64,000 bases of DNA, from assembly GCF_000237925.1 (NCBI RefSeq), contig NW_017386007.1:434001-498000 (forward strand). The letters run 5' to 3'. The stretch's first letter is position 1, and each line of letters opens with the position of its first letter. The position numbers and the translations under genes were made by a program. Positions 1 to 12,000 of this stretch are shown here, piece by piece. This DNA is from Schistosoma mansoni (Eukaryota; Platyhelminthes; Trematoda; Strigeidida; Schistosomatidae). Below the pieces are notes generated by a model. That model had not been told where the DNA came from. It did no database searches and saw nothing but the letters and a program-made list of their open reading frames with translations.

Positions 1-444
1 CTAATGACAACTGATTTGACTTTGCGTACATAGTCGTTCCCCGAAAATTGGATAAGCCACGTTTTCAGTGTAAGTAAACAACTACGCGGAAGTACTGACC
101 AACGATTGATTGCAAATGTACACGTTATCAGGGACTACTTGTTACTGACTGTGACTAAACTTCAACTGTCTTTGTTCTTGAATCTTTATTATAGAAACGA
201 TACTCATGCTTAAATTATACTACCGTATATTCAAAACCGTATCTGCATGTACATTAAAACAGATAATCTCTACACAACTCGTATGAAACTAAAAGAACAG
301 AAAATTGAGTGGATGACAACAGATTTATCAAAAACAAATAGCTACCATAAATGAATAAGGACTCAAGTTTAAAAAAGAACTGAGAGGACTTTAGATAAGT
401 AAGATCGTTTCTTATAACACTCGTTAACAGTATTTTCATATTTG

Positions 445-655
445 CAAGCGTGAATCAATTAAAGCTAGACCACTATGGAAAACCTGGAAGCACTGGACGG
501 CCGTTTCGTCCTATTGTGGGACTCCACGACCTCGCCTCGCGAGATTCGAACCCAGGACCTACCAGTCTCGCGCCAGAGCACTAAACCGATAGACCACTGA
601 GCCGGTATCCGATGGTGTTTATGTCTAGCTCGTTAACAGATTCCCCCAATAAACT
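445..655 (-). repeat. Family A hammerhead SINE-like repeat (decayed)
   Basis: A minus-strand copy has a tRNA-like Pol III B box (GGTTCGAATC), the stretch CAGTGGTCTATCGGTT, and the 3' arm ending at GCTTTAATTG. The ribozyme region kept GTCCCACAATAGGACGAAAC but lost the CTGA half of the catalytic core, so it should not self-cleave. Sm-alpha-like repeats of this type are known in schistosomes. Confidence 0.75.
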
Positions 656-659
656 TAAC

Positions 660-2370
660 TGAGTCGTCATATATTTCTATTTAACACTAATAACGTTTTA
701 ACTGTATTAAACAACACTTGCAATGACGCGGAAGAATTTACCCTTTATCTTTCTTCATATCCTGGATTTTGCAATCACCTTATTCTTTTTGTTCGGCAAA
801 CTCATTCTTTTTCTTCAATTCATCTTTTCCATTTCTAATCTCTTTTGTTATTCCTAATGCTACCACCACTTTGCTGTTGTTGATAATTTCATCTGTTAGC
901 CGATATCCCATAAAAACTTGGACTGATTCACATTTGTATGACGTCCTATATTGGTTGTGACTGAAACACTAACTTTCAGGTTAAGGCGAAATCAAGACCC
1001 AAGTGCCTTTCCTATTAAGGGGTATCGATTGAACAAAGGCTCTGGTAATCAATATGCTAGGTGAGTGTTCAGTGATAAAGTTAAGGTTTATCATGTATGC
1101 AAATTGTAATTTATTCAGTTTTCTGAAGGAAATGTAGTCTCTATTCTTAAAAAATGAATTTGAATTAAAACGTTCCGGACGTGTTTTGTGGCATTTTAGT
1201 ACGGAAAATTCCTATCGGATTGTGCCATAGGCATTATCTGAGTTTTGTGAAATTAGGTCCATAATAATTTTAATATTAGTAACATCAATGTGAGGTCGTT
1301 ACCATAGTTTGGCTATCTGAACCCATAACTTTCGTGAAATTTGCAAGATGTTTAGCGACAAAGGTTATACTGGTTTGTAGGATAAACATTACAAAATCGA
1401 TTTTATCGAGCGAAATGCATCATCACGTAAGGATTAAAGAACTCATTAAGGAAAAAACAACTCCCAACATATAGAGTGACCAGAATCTAGACAAGTAATA
1501 AGGAAACGGCAATCATATAGTCATCTACACCTAAAATGGTTGATTACTATTTGATCTATTCGAGAACACACTTGAGATGCAGATGAAGTACATCAACTAA
1601 CACAGTGGCAAATATTTAAGAATTCATTACTGGTATTAAATTATTATCATTTGAAATAAACATGCCAGAAACAATTTTCGTTATAAGACCTCCAATTCAG
1701 AAGTGAGGACTGACTGCCTATACAACGTTTCTCTGCGTCAAAATACCCAGTTTGTACCCCAGTTAGCAATACAATGTAGACTACACTCGTCCGAAAACGA
1801 AACGTCAAAACCAGTGACCGTGCAGTGTTGGAGATTTCCTGCACAGCATACTGCAGAAATCGAGACCATAGAACTAACTTACAGGACTTCACTGGAATTT
1901 TGAATACTCATTCGTGATATATAATGGGCCTAAATGTTTGAACTTTTCACGCTTACGGTGGATAACCGGTCGTCTCAACTTCGAAACTCTATTGACACCT
2001 AAGATAGCCTAATATTAAATATGCACCCATAGTATTTTTCCAAGAATTATACCCAGGTATAGAACCACATACTCACTGACAAGCCGGTAGTATTGGTTAT
2101 ATACTCACTAAAACGTTATTTTTCTGTAGAAGTTTTATTTCCCGCTTTATAATCTTCCCTCTTCTATTTCTTTTGCTTTTATTTGCATGGCACATATATA
2201 GGTGACAACACTGTAAAAAGCAGTTTTATGCTCCTGAACAAAATCTTCCAGAAAATGAACATCTCGTTTTTGAAAGTGCAGTTTTCCCAGGATTACTAAT
2301 TGTTCAAAATGTTATCACCAATATTCTATTAAGTAATCATTATAAGCGAACGTAATATTCCAGAAATTAT
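660..2370. other. No gene recognised
   Basis: AT-rich sequence between two family A copies. Short frames near 1700-1900 exist on both strands but match nothing I recognise and lack coding-like composition. No exon continuing the RecQ4 frame was found. Confidence 0.4.
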
Positions 2371-2371
2371 T

Positions 2372-2850
2372 ATCAGAAGGTGTTTCGTGGAGATTTAGTA
2401 CTTTCATAGTTGAAAGCGTGAGTCCACAAAACTCCTAATAATAATAATAATCATATGCTCACTAGTGACTGACTTCGAGAGGTAAATCCAGGAGTTCTAG
2501 TGAGAAGCAGTGACCAGGGGAGTTCAAACCACGTCTGTTGTGAGATATCAACTCACTGAAGACAATTAGTGAACGGTTGCTCAACTTCGTGGATTAGTTG
2601 GAGTTAGATATAAACACCATCGGATGCCGGCTCAGTGGTCTATCGGTTAAGTGCTCTGGCGCGAGACTGGTAGGTCCTGGGTTCGAATCTCCCGAGGCGA
2701 GGTCGTGGATGCGCACTGCTGAGGAGTCTTACAATAAGACGAAACGGCCGTCCAGTGCTTCCAGGTTTTCCATTTTGGTCTAGCTTCAATTGACTAACGC
2801 TTTCGACTACGAAAATTCCAGAAATAAACCAAAATGATGTTTAGACTTTC
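2372..2850 (+). repeat. Family A repeat with terminal inverted repeats and the best-preserved hammerhead
   Basis: The left arm (TGGAGATTTAGTACTTTCAT at about 2398) and the right arm (near 2785-2825) are inverted copies of one another. Between them lie a 2450-2620 leader, a tRNA-like A/B-box region (2636-2692) and a hammerhead at 2713-2758. Confidence 0.75.
2713..2758 (+). ncRNA. Hammerhead ribozyme, type I, core intact
   Basis: Stem I is GCACTG (2713-2718) with CAGTGC (2753-2758), 6 bp. The core is CTGAGGA at 2719-2725 and GAAA at 2741-2744. Stem II is GTCTT/AAGAC. A very short stem III (ACGG/CCGT) leads to the cleavage triplet GTC ending at 2752. Other copies have GTCCC...GGAC in stem II, so two positions changed together and pairing is kept. 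The minimal stem III matches what is known of schistosome Sm-alpha hammerheads, which cleave best as dimers. Confidence 0.7.
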
Positions 2851-3168
2851 AATTAAGAAAGACATGCGGCATTGTTGTTCTTATGTGTACTGTACGTGTA
2901 AGAGAGGTGATATCAATCATATATCTCAGACTCGATTTATTTTTTTGAAAAAAACTTTATAAAAGAGTCATGGTTTGTTTCATTTTGTCACACTCAAAGT
3001 CAGGATCGGATCCAGTCTGTTTAAAATGTATGATAGATTGACAATATTCGAATAATTATTATCTCGTATTTGAGGACGTTACAAATAATCACTTTTATCA
3101 ACTCACAACTTAAACCTGTAATGAAGTCAGTTTATAGACTAACGATATATAGATATATGTACACATAC

Positions 3169-3371
3169 CCAAAAAACAATTAACTCCCATATATTTCCGA
3201 AGTAGATTACATACGCGAAGATAAGATGGTCGAAAATGATTGGACCAATCAGCTAGACAATGTGCTTCATCAATACAAACAAAACTTATCGGAGGTAGGC
3301 GTCCGGATTGAAGCATCCAATCAGAATCCACTATTGCTTCAGGTGAAAGCATAAGAAAAGAATATTTCCCC
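3169..3371 (-). CDS. RECQL4: RecQ4-like DNA helicase, third visible exon (DEAH box)
   Basis: The 203-base exon starts after a GATAG acceptor. The split Arg codon is restored exactly (HR|GKYSFLMLSPEAIVDSDW). The Walker B motif reads CIDEAHCLADWSNHFRPSYL, followed by RVCNLLRKYMGVNCFLG. The arrangement DEAHC-x3-WS-x-FRP-x-YLRVC, then MGV-x-CFLG, is the RecQ4 version of motif II, which is why RecQ4 is preferred over BLM or RECQ1. A GTATGT donor follows. The next expected segment (motif III, LTATA) is not found in 1-3168, so the remaining helicase exons probably lie outside the window. The intron between this exon and the previous one is 4.2 kb and filled with retroelements. Confidence 0.85.
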
Positions 3372-4461
3372 CTATCAAAGAATAAATATAAGTTGCTTGA
3401 CAACCGTTAACAATCCCTATATATTCGTCCAAATCGACAAGTAACCAATGCGTCCGATGAAGAAAACAAACAATATTATGCAAAAGATATCCCAGAGATT
3501 TTCATTACTTACATTTAAAAGTCCCTTACATGATTGTTTGCATCAACCAAGCAAGCATGTGAATTAATTTATTTGAGTGATGGCTTGAATATCTCAGTGA
3601 CCTGCGACTCTACAGGCTAAACTTACGACCTAGACGCTATGAAAACTACATGTCACTTTCATCAAGTACCATATTGTAGAAGTATGTCCCCTTTAGTGAA
3701 GAGGATGTTACTTAGTGTATCAAGAAACTAGTAGACTCTATAGGTCAGATTACATTTATACTAGTTAAAAAAATGGTATTCTTAATAAACTCAGTCAGAT
3801 TAGACGATACATATATCCGGATTGTGTGATATAATTGCATTGTATTTTACTGCATTCTACTATCTTATCTGTTTTGTTAGTTGTATTGAGTCAAATAGAC
3901 TAGGTCAGTCAATTCAAGTCCTAAACCATTTATCGCGTTAGAGCATTGATATATTCCTAAACGTTTTTGTTATATCAGTCAGTCATTGCTTGGAAAATGA
4001 TTGATGCAACCACATCTCAGTAAAGTATGTAGTATCATTTTACTCTTGGACCTCACAACTGCAGCTCTTAGTTTTAATGCTTTTCAATCCATCTGTTTCG
4101 AAAAAAGGACCCTATAGATCGTATCCACAATGTTTGAAGTCGTTTCATAGAAACCGGGAAATATATTCAAGCAAGAAAAGATATAATAGTCAGTCATAAG
4201 CAACGTGGAACCTGGCATATACATGCACCTCTCCAAACTACTATACCAAATCAGCGCAATAAGATGAAACTATCGAGACAGAATAATATAAGTAACAACC
4301 ATTTCCATAGTATTATTAAACATTCGGCACAGATAATTCGATTTCAAAATAATAAATTCGTGAAACAAAAAAGTATGAGATGATTTTAAAACGCAAGGTA
4401 TAAAGGAAGATGGACATCTGCCATTGCAAACGATCCTGAGCTATATCATCCATCACCACCG

Positions 4462-6046
4462 TTCAACATCTCTACTGTATACTGTAGGTGTGCCACAAGG
4501 AGCTGTTCTTTCACCTCTGCTCTTCTCTTTCTTTTTGCATGATCTGCCATCTTCCACAGAAAACACTTTTGTAAAATATGCGGACGACCTCACTGTATGT
4601 ATGCCAATTTCTACCTCCTTACATCCTATAGAAATGAATGAGTTTTTATCTCGTATTGAAAGGTGGTCTGTTGGTAATGGTCTCTTACTCAATCCATCTA
4701 AATGTCAAGCTGTTAACTTTAGCTTGAGACATGGACAGAACCTATACTCTATGTTGGGATCCCATAATGCTTGTGCCATTGGAGACTCCTTAATAAACAC
4801 AGTGTCGAAGGTCAAATATCTTGGTGTTACTTTTTCCTCTGATCTTTCTTGGTCTTCTCATGTTTTACTGTTATCGAAAAAAGTTTACCGTTTGACATAC
4901 TACATAAAGAGGCTGCATGCTTTTGGGATTACTCGCCATTTACTCTTACAATTTGTAAATTCCTGCATATTACCTATTATTTTATATTGTTATCCATTAT
5001 TCTTTCCCGGGCTTTTGAGAAAAGACTTTGCTATTTTGCGTAGAGTGCTGAAGGCAGTTTGCAAGGTATGTGGTGAATCTTTTGAAGTCATTGTTAATAT
5101 GCTTGTGGATAGACATCTTAAGTCTTGCAAACTCTTGGCAGGTGTTATCTTATCAGATACTAACCATCCGCTTCATTCATATCTTTCTCCCTGTATATCT
5201 TCTGGTAGAACGAGACGTAAATACATTAAAATCCATGCACGCAAGCAAATCTATAAAAGTTCTGTAATACCTTACCTTGCAAATGTACCCCCAAATGCCC
5301 TGGTACGACCGAGAGTGGGGAGAGTCACCTCTCCCTCTCGAAATGCTCTCATATGGCCAGCGAATATATAGCCTCTGCCACACAAGTCCTACTCACTGCC
5401 TTCTCGTGGCGGGGGTGTTGTTTACGAAAGTGAGAGGACGAAAAGCGAATGTCCGGCGCTGTAACCGGGTTGGTGGACATGGAAAGTTCACCTAGGGGAG
5501 TTGGAAAACCCTGATTCCAAACCAGTGGTGCACATGGGCTCCAGTATCCTGAGGGGACAAATGGCGTACGAATCAACCGTTGATCACCGGCTACCATGGT
5601 ACTGCATCTCCTCACGATGCTCCACTGCCTTGTGGACTAGACATTCAGGTCAAAGGCTTGGGGTGTGGCCCCCTAAGAAAACCACCTGCTTCAGTCTGGG
5701 CACCTGGGCAGTATCACAGCCCTCACACAAATCGAATGAGATTTGTGAGGCGCATATTTATCTGGTGCTTCCTTGTACCATTATTTATGTGTTTAAATAA
5801 ATAAATAAAATAAAAATGTTAGAGTTGACCTAGTAAATAGCCTGTATTCTTAAGCATGTCTCAAATTCGATAATTTGTATAAACTCAGATTTTCCTAAAC
5901 CTTTTTTTTATTTTATTTCTGTTTTTGTTTTTTGTCTGTTTTGTTTCTTTTTTGGTAAAAAAAACTTGTTGAAATAACTCGTGCTGAGAATTCTATATTG
6001 TACCAGATTATAATATTGAATAAAGCCATTAATAATAATAATAATA
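4462..6046 (+). mobile_element. CR1/Jockey-like LINE, 5'-truncated, split by a family C insertion
   Basis: An open frame from 4424 gives reverse transcriptase motifs: GVPQGAVLSPLLFSFFLHDL and the active site VKYADDLTV, then LNPSKCQAVNF and KVKYLGVTFS. The order is that of CR1/Jockey-type LINEs. The frame runs into a family C element at about 5288. LINE sequence resumes after 5806 and ends in TTGAATAAAGCC plus a TAA repeat at 6020-6046. The same 3' end recurs at 36950 and 45385. The 5' half (endonuclease) is absent. Confidence 0.65.
5288..5806 (+). mobile_element. Family C short element (RTE end-to-end derivative)
   Basis: The copy opens CCCCCAAATGCCCTGGTACG and closes with TGTGTTTAAATAAATAAATA. 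The first ~440 bases match the 5' leader of the RTE LINE at 31431 and the last ~70 match its 3' end, with nothing between. It is inserted inside the CR1-like LINE and adds a chimeric tail to that reading frame. It encodes nothing itself. Confidence 0.75.
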
Positions 6047-7260
6047 TCACCTTGACGTGGTGTTTGCATTTATTTATCGTGATGACTCAACCGAGATATG
6101 TTAACTGAAACTTAATCCTTTGGTACTCCCATGCCATACAAGTCGATTGAAGAACGGTAAAACTGAAAGCTGAATTCTAAAATCTGAGGGCCGTATAGAT
6201 GGGTACAGACTACGTGGTTGGGATCATTGTGATTGTTGTAACTACTAGTTGAGAGCTTTGATTGGTATGTTAAATGCAGCATAGATCCTGGCGTAAATGT
6301 ACATCGGTGTAAATTAGTGCAGCAAAAGTAGTACACCGAAATAAAATTAGCAAGTCAAGTCCTAAAGAGTAATAGTAATAGAAGTAGCAGAAAAGATTAG
6401 GTATAGGGAAAAGAAATAAGTGATTTGCGGTATTTAGGATCGAGAAAAAGGGAAATAGTAAGTGGAATTGCAGTGTTCCAATCAATTATAAGCCATATCA
6501 TCCAAAGTTTTCAAACCTTGGTTACAATAATCGCGCGGGCTTCACCCAGGTAGTCTGCACCCACCTACATGACTCAGTTCAATGGTCAGCGGGTGTGTGG
6601 GCTGTTGATCCGTTTTGGTGTGGCTTTTCCTAGTTTTCCTCCGGTCTACTCCACCAGAAACCATCTCCGTTCGAGGTAGGCCGGGGTTAGACACGTGTAA
6701 TGCATGTCCCTCAGTTGATAAAAATTCATTACTTCATCAGCCAAATTGCCATTTTCACTTAGTACTCTATATCTAACCTCAATATTATTTACTCAGTGGT
6801 CGAAAAATAATTGAGCGATCTTTTATTGACCCCTCCCTTCTTTTGTAACAGTACAGCATCGCTGCAGATGTTGTTTGAGGGAAAGAAATCACTCCCGTCA
6901 CATCTCTGTTCAGTTGGCAGAACGAATCAGTCCTCAGATTTTAGAATTCAGCTTTCAGTTTTACCGTTCTTCAATCGACTTGTATGGCATGGGAGTACCA
7001 AAGGATTAAGTTTCAGTTAACATATCTCGGTTGAGTCATCACGATAAATAAATGCAAACACCACGTCAAGGTGATAGCTACGGTGGTGATGGATGACATA
7101 GCTCAGGATCGTTTGCAATGGCAGATGTCCATCTTCCTTTATATCTCGCGTCTTAAAATCATCATAAATAAACCCAAACACCATATCAAGATGGCCTCTA
7201 CGGCCGGAATCGCTAACCATGAAGCTTTTATTTCCACATTTGACAAAGAAACCTAACATC
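6046..7260. mobile_element. Inverted pair of degraded RTE LINE ends
   Basis: At 6046-6190 (plus) and about 6810-7090 (minus) lie two copies of the head that also starts family D (CACCTTGACGTGGTGTTTGC). Between them, 6470-6790 is a minus-strand RTE 3' coding fragment. Sequence at 4380-4461 is the inverted match of 7090-7170. Before the CR1-like insertion the left arm was therefore continuous. Confidence 0.55.
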
Positions 7261-7261
7261 A

Positions 7262-7395
7262 AACTGTAGTACGAACAAAGATTGATAGTGGCTAGCAGTG
7301 GAATCCACGACGCGCGTCTCGTCCTATTTGTGACTCGTCAGCTGGATGTACCTGCATCTCAAAGTTAATGTTCACTCTGGGACTCGAAAAAAAAT
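7262..7395 (-). repeat. Family B hammerhead repeat, truncated and inactive
   Basis: Only the part downstream of the B box (TTCGAGTCCCAG) remains. The ribozyme reads CTGACGAGTCACAAATAGGA then CGAGACGCGCGTC. The GAAAC strand of the core has become GAGAC and stem II has a mismatch, so activity is unlikely. Confidence 0.65.
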
Positions 7396-7584
7396 GTTTA
7401 CAGTATTCGAAGAAGAATATTGCAACGATATGAATGCCCGTACTTCATGATAATTGTGTAGCTAGTCACTCTATTCAGTATACTTCATTAGGAACTTTGA
7501 AAATGAGCTAAACAAAAAAATGTTACATACAGTAAAGCAGCATCCTAAACGCTTATATCCTCATGAAAAACCTATTATACTCAC

Positions 7585-7736
7585 CTATGAGCTTCTTCTA
7601 ATATTTCTTTTTTGCGATCGACAGACTGGCTTGAGTTCAAAAAAGTGCCATGTAATCCCGAAATAGGCTGTATGACCTGGTCTTCCATCAACGAAATAAG
7701 GGGTGAGATGACCAAGGCGACAGTTTTATAAACTTG
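7585..7736 (-). CDS. RECQL4: RecQ4-like DNA helicase, second coding exon (motif Ia)
   Basis: A 152-base exon read on the minus strand gives QVYKTVALVISPLISLMEDQ and then a Ser-rich stretch ending EILEEAHR. It holds RecQ motif Ia (the LVISPLISLMEDQV type), which directly follows the P-loop in this family. It joins the previous exon in phase 0 across a 46-base intron (7737-7782) with a GTAAGC donor and a CGAG acceptor. It ends in phase 2 at a GTGAGT donor. A very short early intron followed by a long one is the usual schistosome gene architecture. Confidence 0.8.
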
Positions 7737-7782
7737 CTCGATTATAATAATGTAAAGTGATTAAAATGATAATTTAGCTTAC

Positions 7783-9021
7783 CTGGTGTATTAGTGCAGG
7801 TATTTGGTAGCAAAGTGACTTCCCAAAAGCTGTCGGCATTACAGCCAATGTTGAAATGCCTAGAAGTGTACGCAAAATAACTAACTCTTGACCAGGACGG
7901 AATGACTCAAAACCCAAATCTTGTAGACAGCATTGCACACGACGAGACAGTTCGTCAACAGAAGATTGTTTCGGAAGATTACTTATAAATTCGATTGGCA
8001 AAACATCGTTAATTTGAGCTGGAAAGTAGCGATTATCCAGTTCAGCAAGACTGAGTATTTTACACGTGTTATCGGATTGTTGCCAGTCAAGTAAATTGTT
8101 ATTGATAGAGGGTTGGGGTTTCATGATGGTCTGTGGACACTTATTAGCCCAGTGACCTGAAACCCCGCAAATAAAGCAGGAGTTTGTCTTATGATGAACA
8201 TTTTTGAACTTTTTTCTGAGCTTGTTTAAATAAACTTTTCTCCTCAACGTTCGTTGCCTTGATGATACTTTACTGCAAAACTGTTTCTTCTTCAAGTTGA
8301 GTTTGATATAATTATGTACAGGAAAAGAGCTTCGACTAGATCTTAAACGATTCGAGACACACATATTTAATGTATCCTCTACAGGACGTGTAGGTACAAT
8401 ATGTCCCGCATCAACCTCACGCATGTCATTTACAAATTGAACGTCAGGAGTTTCAAGACTGTTGATTGTATTATTCGTATTTGTAGAATCAAAGTTTATT
8501 ACAGGAGGATTTACCGCTATATTTGATGTGTCTACTTCATTGGTTAGAGAACGACCAAGTAAAGAGCCACACTTGGTGATTCTTGGCTTTATTATGTTAG
8601 AGTGAATACTAGTAGAACCAGTAACAGAGTGGCAAAACGATTCTTCTTTAAGTGTGTTGCATTGTGAACGACTATTTTGATAAGATGCAGTTAAACTAGG
8701 GACCTTTAATGAATCAAGAGGAAAATTATCCACATCTTTCAAGGTGTGACCACTTTTCGACCGAACAAGTAGATGTTGTTCACTCATATGAAAGGCCTGA
8801 TTACTTTGCAACTTATTAGCATCGTTTTCTTTTCCGCTACTCTTCGAAGTGACCTTAGGTGGATACTTTGCGCGGAACGGCTCTTTATGCGACGGATGTC
8901 CACTAAGATTTCGTTTCAGTTTTTTGGAGACGTCTAATAGTAAGGGAGGAGCACATTTGGAAGTGGGTCTTTTAATATTGGGACGTAGATCCCATGGATT
9001 AGCACAACACTCCTTCTCCAT
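7783..9021 (-). CDS. RECQL4: RecQ4-like DNA helicase, 5' coding exon (N-terminal region, zinc knuckle, motifs 0 and I)
   Basis: This is the first visible coding exon of a RecQ-family 3'-5' DNA helicase of the RECQ4 type, a nuclear protein of replication initiation and genome maintenance. About 413 residues run from the ATG at 9021-9019. Residues 1-270 are basic and Ser/Asn-rich, as in the poorly conserved RecQ4 N-terminus. A CCHC zinc knuckle (CFICGVSGHWANKC) lies near residues 280-293; RecQ4 proteins carry such a knuckle ahead of the helicase core. Motif 0 (GFESFRPGQ) and the Walker A motif (MPTAFGKSLCYQ) follow near 375-405. Walker A reads TAFGKS rather than the usual TGxGKS, but the P-loop Lys-Ser is kept. 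The frame is open upstream to 9150, so an earlier Met is possible; I chose 9021 because the upstream residues are hydrophobic and unlike RecQ4. The donor is GTAAGC just below 7783, in phase 0. Confidence 0.85.
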
Positions 9022-12000
9022 TGTTCTTTGAATTGATGAGTTCGAAAGTAACAAAAATATTAATTGAATGAGATCTGGGACTAGATATGGGTGAAAAGTG
9101 AAGCATCCTAAACAAAACAGACAAATAGGGGCTAACATTAGTCTTCCCAAACAATCTCGCTAAGAAACACTATTCTGAGACCACAAAACAACGCGAGTAT
9201 ACAAATCGTATTAGGCAGAAACATTTGTGTCTAGTACATATGGAAGCAACAACTTTCCGTGACTTTTGTCTACAAATATCCTAATTAAAAACAACTACTA
9301 CCACTAAACGGGAGCTAGAGTTTACTTATAGACATAATACAGTACACGTAATTTAAACAACTACGGTGGATCAAGAACTTTGACATTATCGATGGTTTGA
9401 TGAGTGCTAAGAACCAGTAAGCCGGACTGAAAAACATAGTTTTATAGCCAAGCTCAACCCTGATTTCTAGATCTATATCTTTCCGAACATAAGTCCAATA
9501 GATAACGATGAAGACCATGCTCTGTAGTGCTCGGATCCGAGCACTAAAACTACAAAAGTCTACTTCACAACCCTAATATACTGACCTTAGTAGCTCATTT
9601 CACAAGATAACCATCAAATGCTTTCGAAATACGGAATATTATGGAAATCATGAGCAACATCAACAAGCTGTATTCAACAGCGTTCTAAACTCGCGCATCT
9701 GCAGCTTAATTTTAATTTGTCGCTCAAGGCCGTCAGTTCGAGCAACAGGTGGTATAGAGTGAGTAAATGTTTTTCAAGTCTCTCGACCTTATTCACTGTT
9801 TAGAGGGTCAACAACGAAAGACAGAAGAATTGGCAGGCCCGAAATTGTTTTTTTAACACTTATGACATTGAGGCCATTCAACTCGCAAGCGCTTTGTGTA
9901 TCTTGGGCAGCGAAATGCATCTTTGAGACCTTCACTATGAAATGTGGGTGCTTATCGACCATTGAGTCTTCGCGCCTGATGGATGAGAACTTCACAATCC
10001 GAGAGGACCTGGTACGGCATAGAGAATGACATCTTTAGCCGCGTTATATGTGGTATGAACCGGCCTTGATCAGCAAGACAACAGCAGAATGGCCGAACTG
10101 AATACAAATTGTGTCTGACGGCCTTGATCAGCAGTATACAACACGGGACAACGAGAACGTAGTTACGCTAATGGGACACTACATATGCACAAAACCTTCA
10201 ATGTCCAGTTCCCACACGATTGACCAACTCGCTTTAAATAAAAATGTGTCCCCAACTCCGAAAACAGATGTTGAAATAAAGGATCATTAGGCGATGGGAC
10301 ACACCGTTGATTATCTCTGTAGCAACGTAAGGTTGTCGATTTACCATAATGTGACTAATTAATCCACCAGACCTTATGTGGAAGTCACATAATTATGCAT
10401 ACTGTTTCATCCCATCCTGACAGTCAAAGGTTGTTGCTAAAAACTTCATCTGTGCAGGAAATAGAATAATTCATTTGATTAAAAAGTCGAAGAGTTACAC
10501 AGTGGCCACACCTGCATGTCGAAGCCTAGCATTCTCAACTAAGTGACTCCGCGTTCAACATTTATTACCTTCTCTCTGTGTTAAATGTTGAATGCAAATG
10601 CTCTTGATTCTCATAAGTTCAGCTTTGAGGACCATATGGTTGATAATCAGTTGCACTACAAAACCACATAGAACAATGTGGTTCGGCTACCATGCTTTTC
10701 ACTACCCACAACAATAAGGTCTTCCTGTCCTATAGCTGAAGACTTCAGAAATCGAGAAGATCAGACAGAAATCGTCCTGGTCCTCCATAGTGCAAGGATT
10801 AGACTCCACAGTGACATTTAGTGTTGTGGAAGTCTAACTAGGTCAGTAAGACGAATGCGGGTAAACGAAACAAGGCACACTTCTTTTTTACTGACCTCGA
10901 GCAACCACCTACTACAAAGAGAAACGTGAACTCGACCACATAATCAGAACTGCCCACGTAGAAAGTACTCGCTTCAACCGCTTTTCATGGATTTGACCGA
11001 TCTGTTCAAAATCAAAACCCGTAAACACCCTCGCGAACGGGCGCAGCCATAAGCAAGAGCCAAAAAAGGCGAAAACAATTTGGTTCCTTTTGAGAAATGT
11101 AAGTAAACTCATGAGTAAAATTGAAGTGATCAACATATACTTGAAACCAGGAGATTCAATACCTCACCCTTGAAACTCAGTGGAGAGGGCGAGATAACTA
11201 GAGAATTGTTTCACAGACGATTGGACACGATCACCGAAAGTTCAAACCTGTATGTATATGGGTGTGACAGCACGAGAGGAGGAAGGATGAGAATCACTCA
11301 AAACTAAATCATCTGTCATCAGATGACCGACTTCTAGTAGACAATGTCCACATCAAGGAACTGACTGGTGGTAGTCCTATGACGAAGTCACAATCCACAA
11401 GATCGCAAATTAGTTACTCTGGAAGAACGAGAAGGCCCACTACATTTGCTACACTCAGACTTCGCGAACATGAGGAAGTACCTTCAGCCGCTCCATAGCT
11501 GCGAGTGTTTGAGTTTAATTCTGGATGACCAGTGGGAGATGAGGAAGGATACTATTCGGGAATATGCCATAATCAACGCATCTCAATTGGAGAGGGCACC
11601 TGAAAATTGAAGATCCTGGTCTAAGTAAGGCACAGGTCGCTTGATATGGGTGTAAAGGAGAGTCTGGCACAAACGATCAAGTTGCCTTGTGGATTCTGAT
11701 CACAGCTCCTACCTGTCATTGAGAGATGAATGGAGCATCAAAGTTCAAGGTGACGTTAGATATGTAGAAACCAAGTGAGCAGCTAAAGCGCAAGCCAACC
11801 CAAAACATCTCTGTAGGTTGTTGACTGAACAAGAACCTACAAACCAGTTAGTTGGTTCCCCTCGAAGTACCTAACGGTGAAGATCTTACCAACTTAGGGA
11901 TGGATGAAATCTTAACTCTCGACCTCACTAATCAGCTCAAACAGAACCATGCAAAAGCAGAATACTCCCCAACCGCAGTGAGAGTTGGCGGCCTTAAAAA

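Larger units (their letters stand above)
3372..7584. other. RECQL4 intron filled with nested retroelements
   Basis: This minus-strand intron separates the motif Ia exon from the DEAH-box exon. About 3372-4380 shows nothing recognisable. From 4380 to 7400 it holds LINE pieces, a family C insertion and a truncated family B repeat, listed separately. Confidence 0.7.

Noticed and set aside
2636-2700. tRNA gene in family A (GGTTCGAATC)
   Set aside because: The same stretch recurs in about ten dispersed copies, each followed by ribozyme sequence, with no cloverleaf.
9789-11136. Possible old retroelement or gene upstream of RECQL4
   Set aside because: Only short frames, with no motif I can name. 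No repeat partner in the window.
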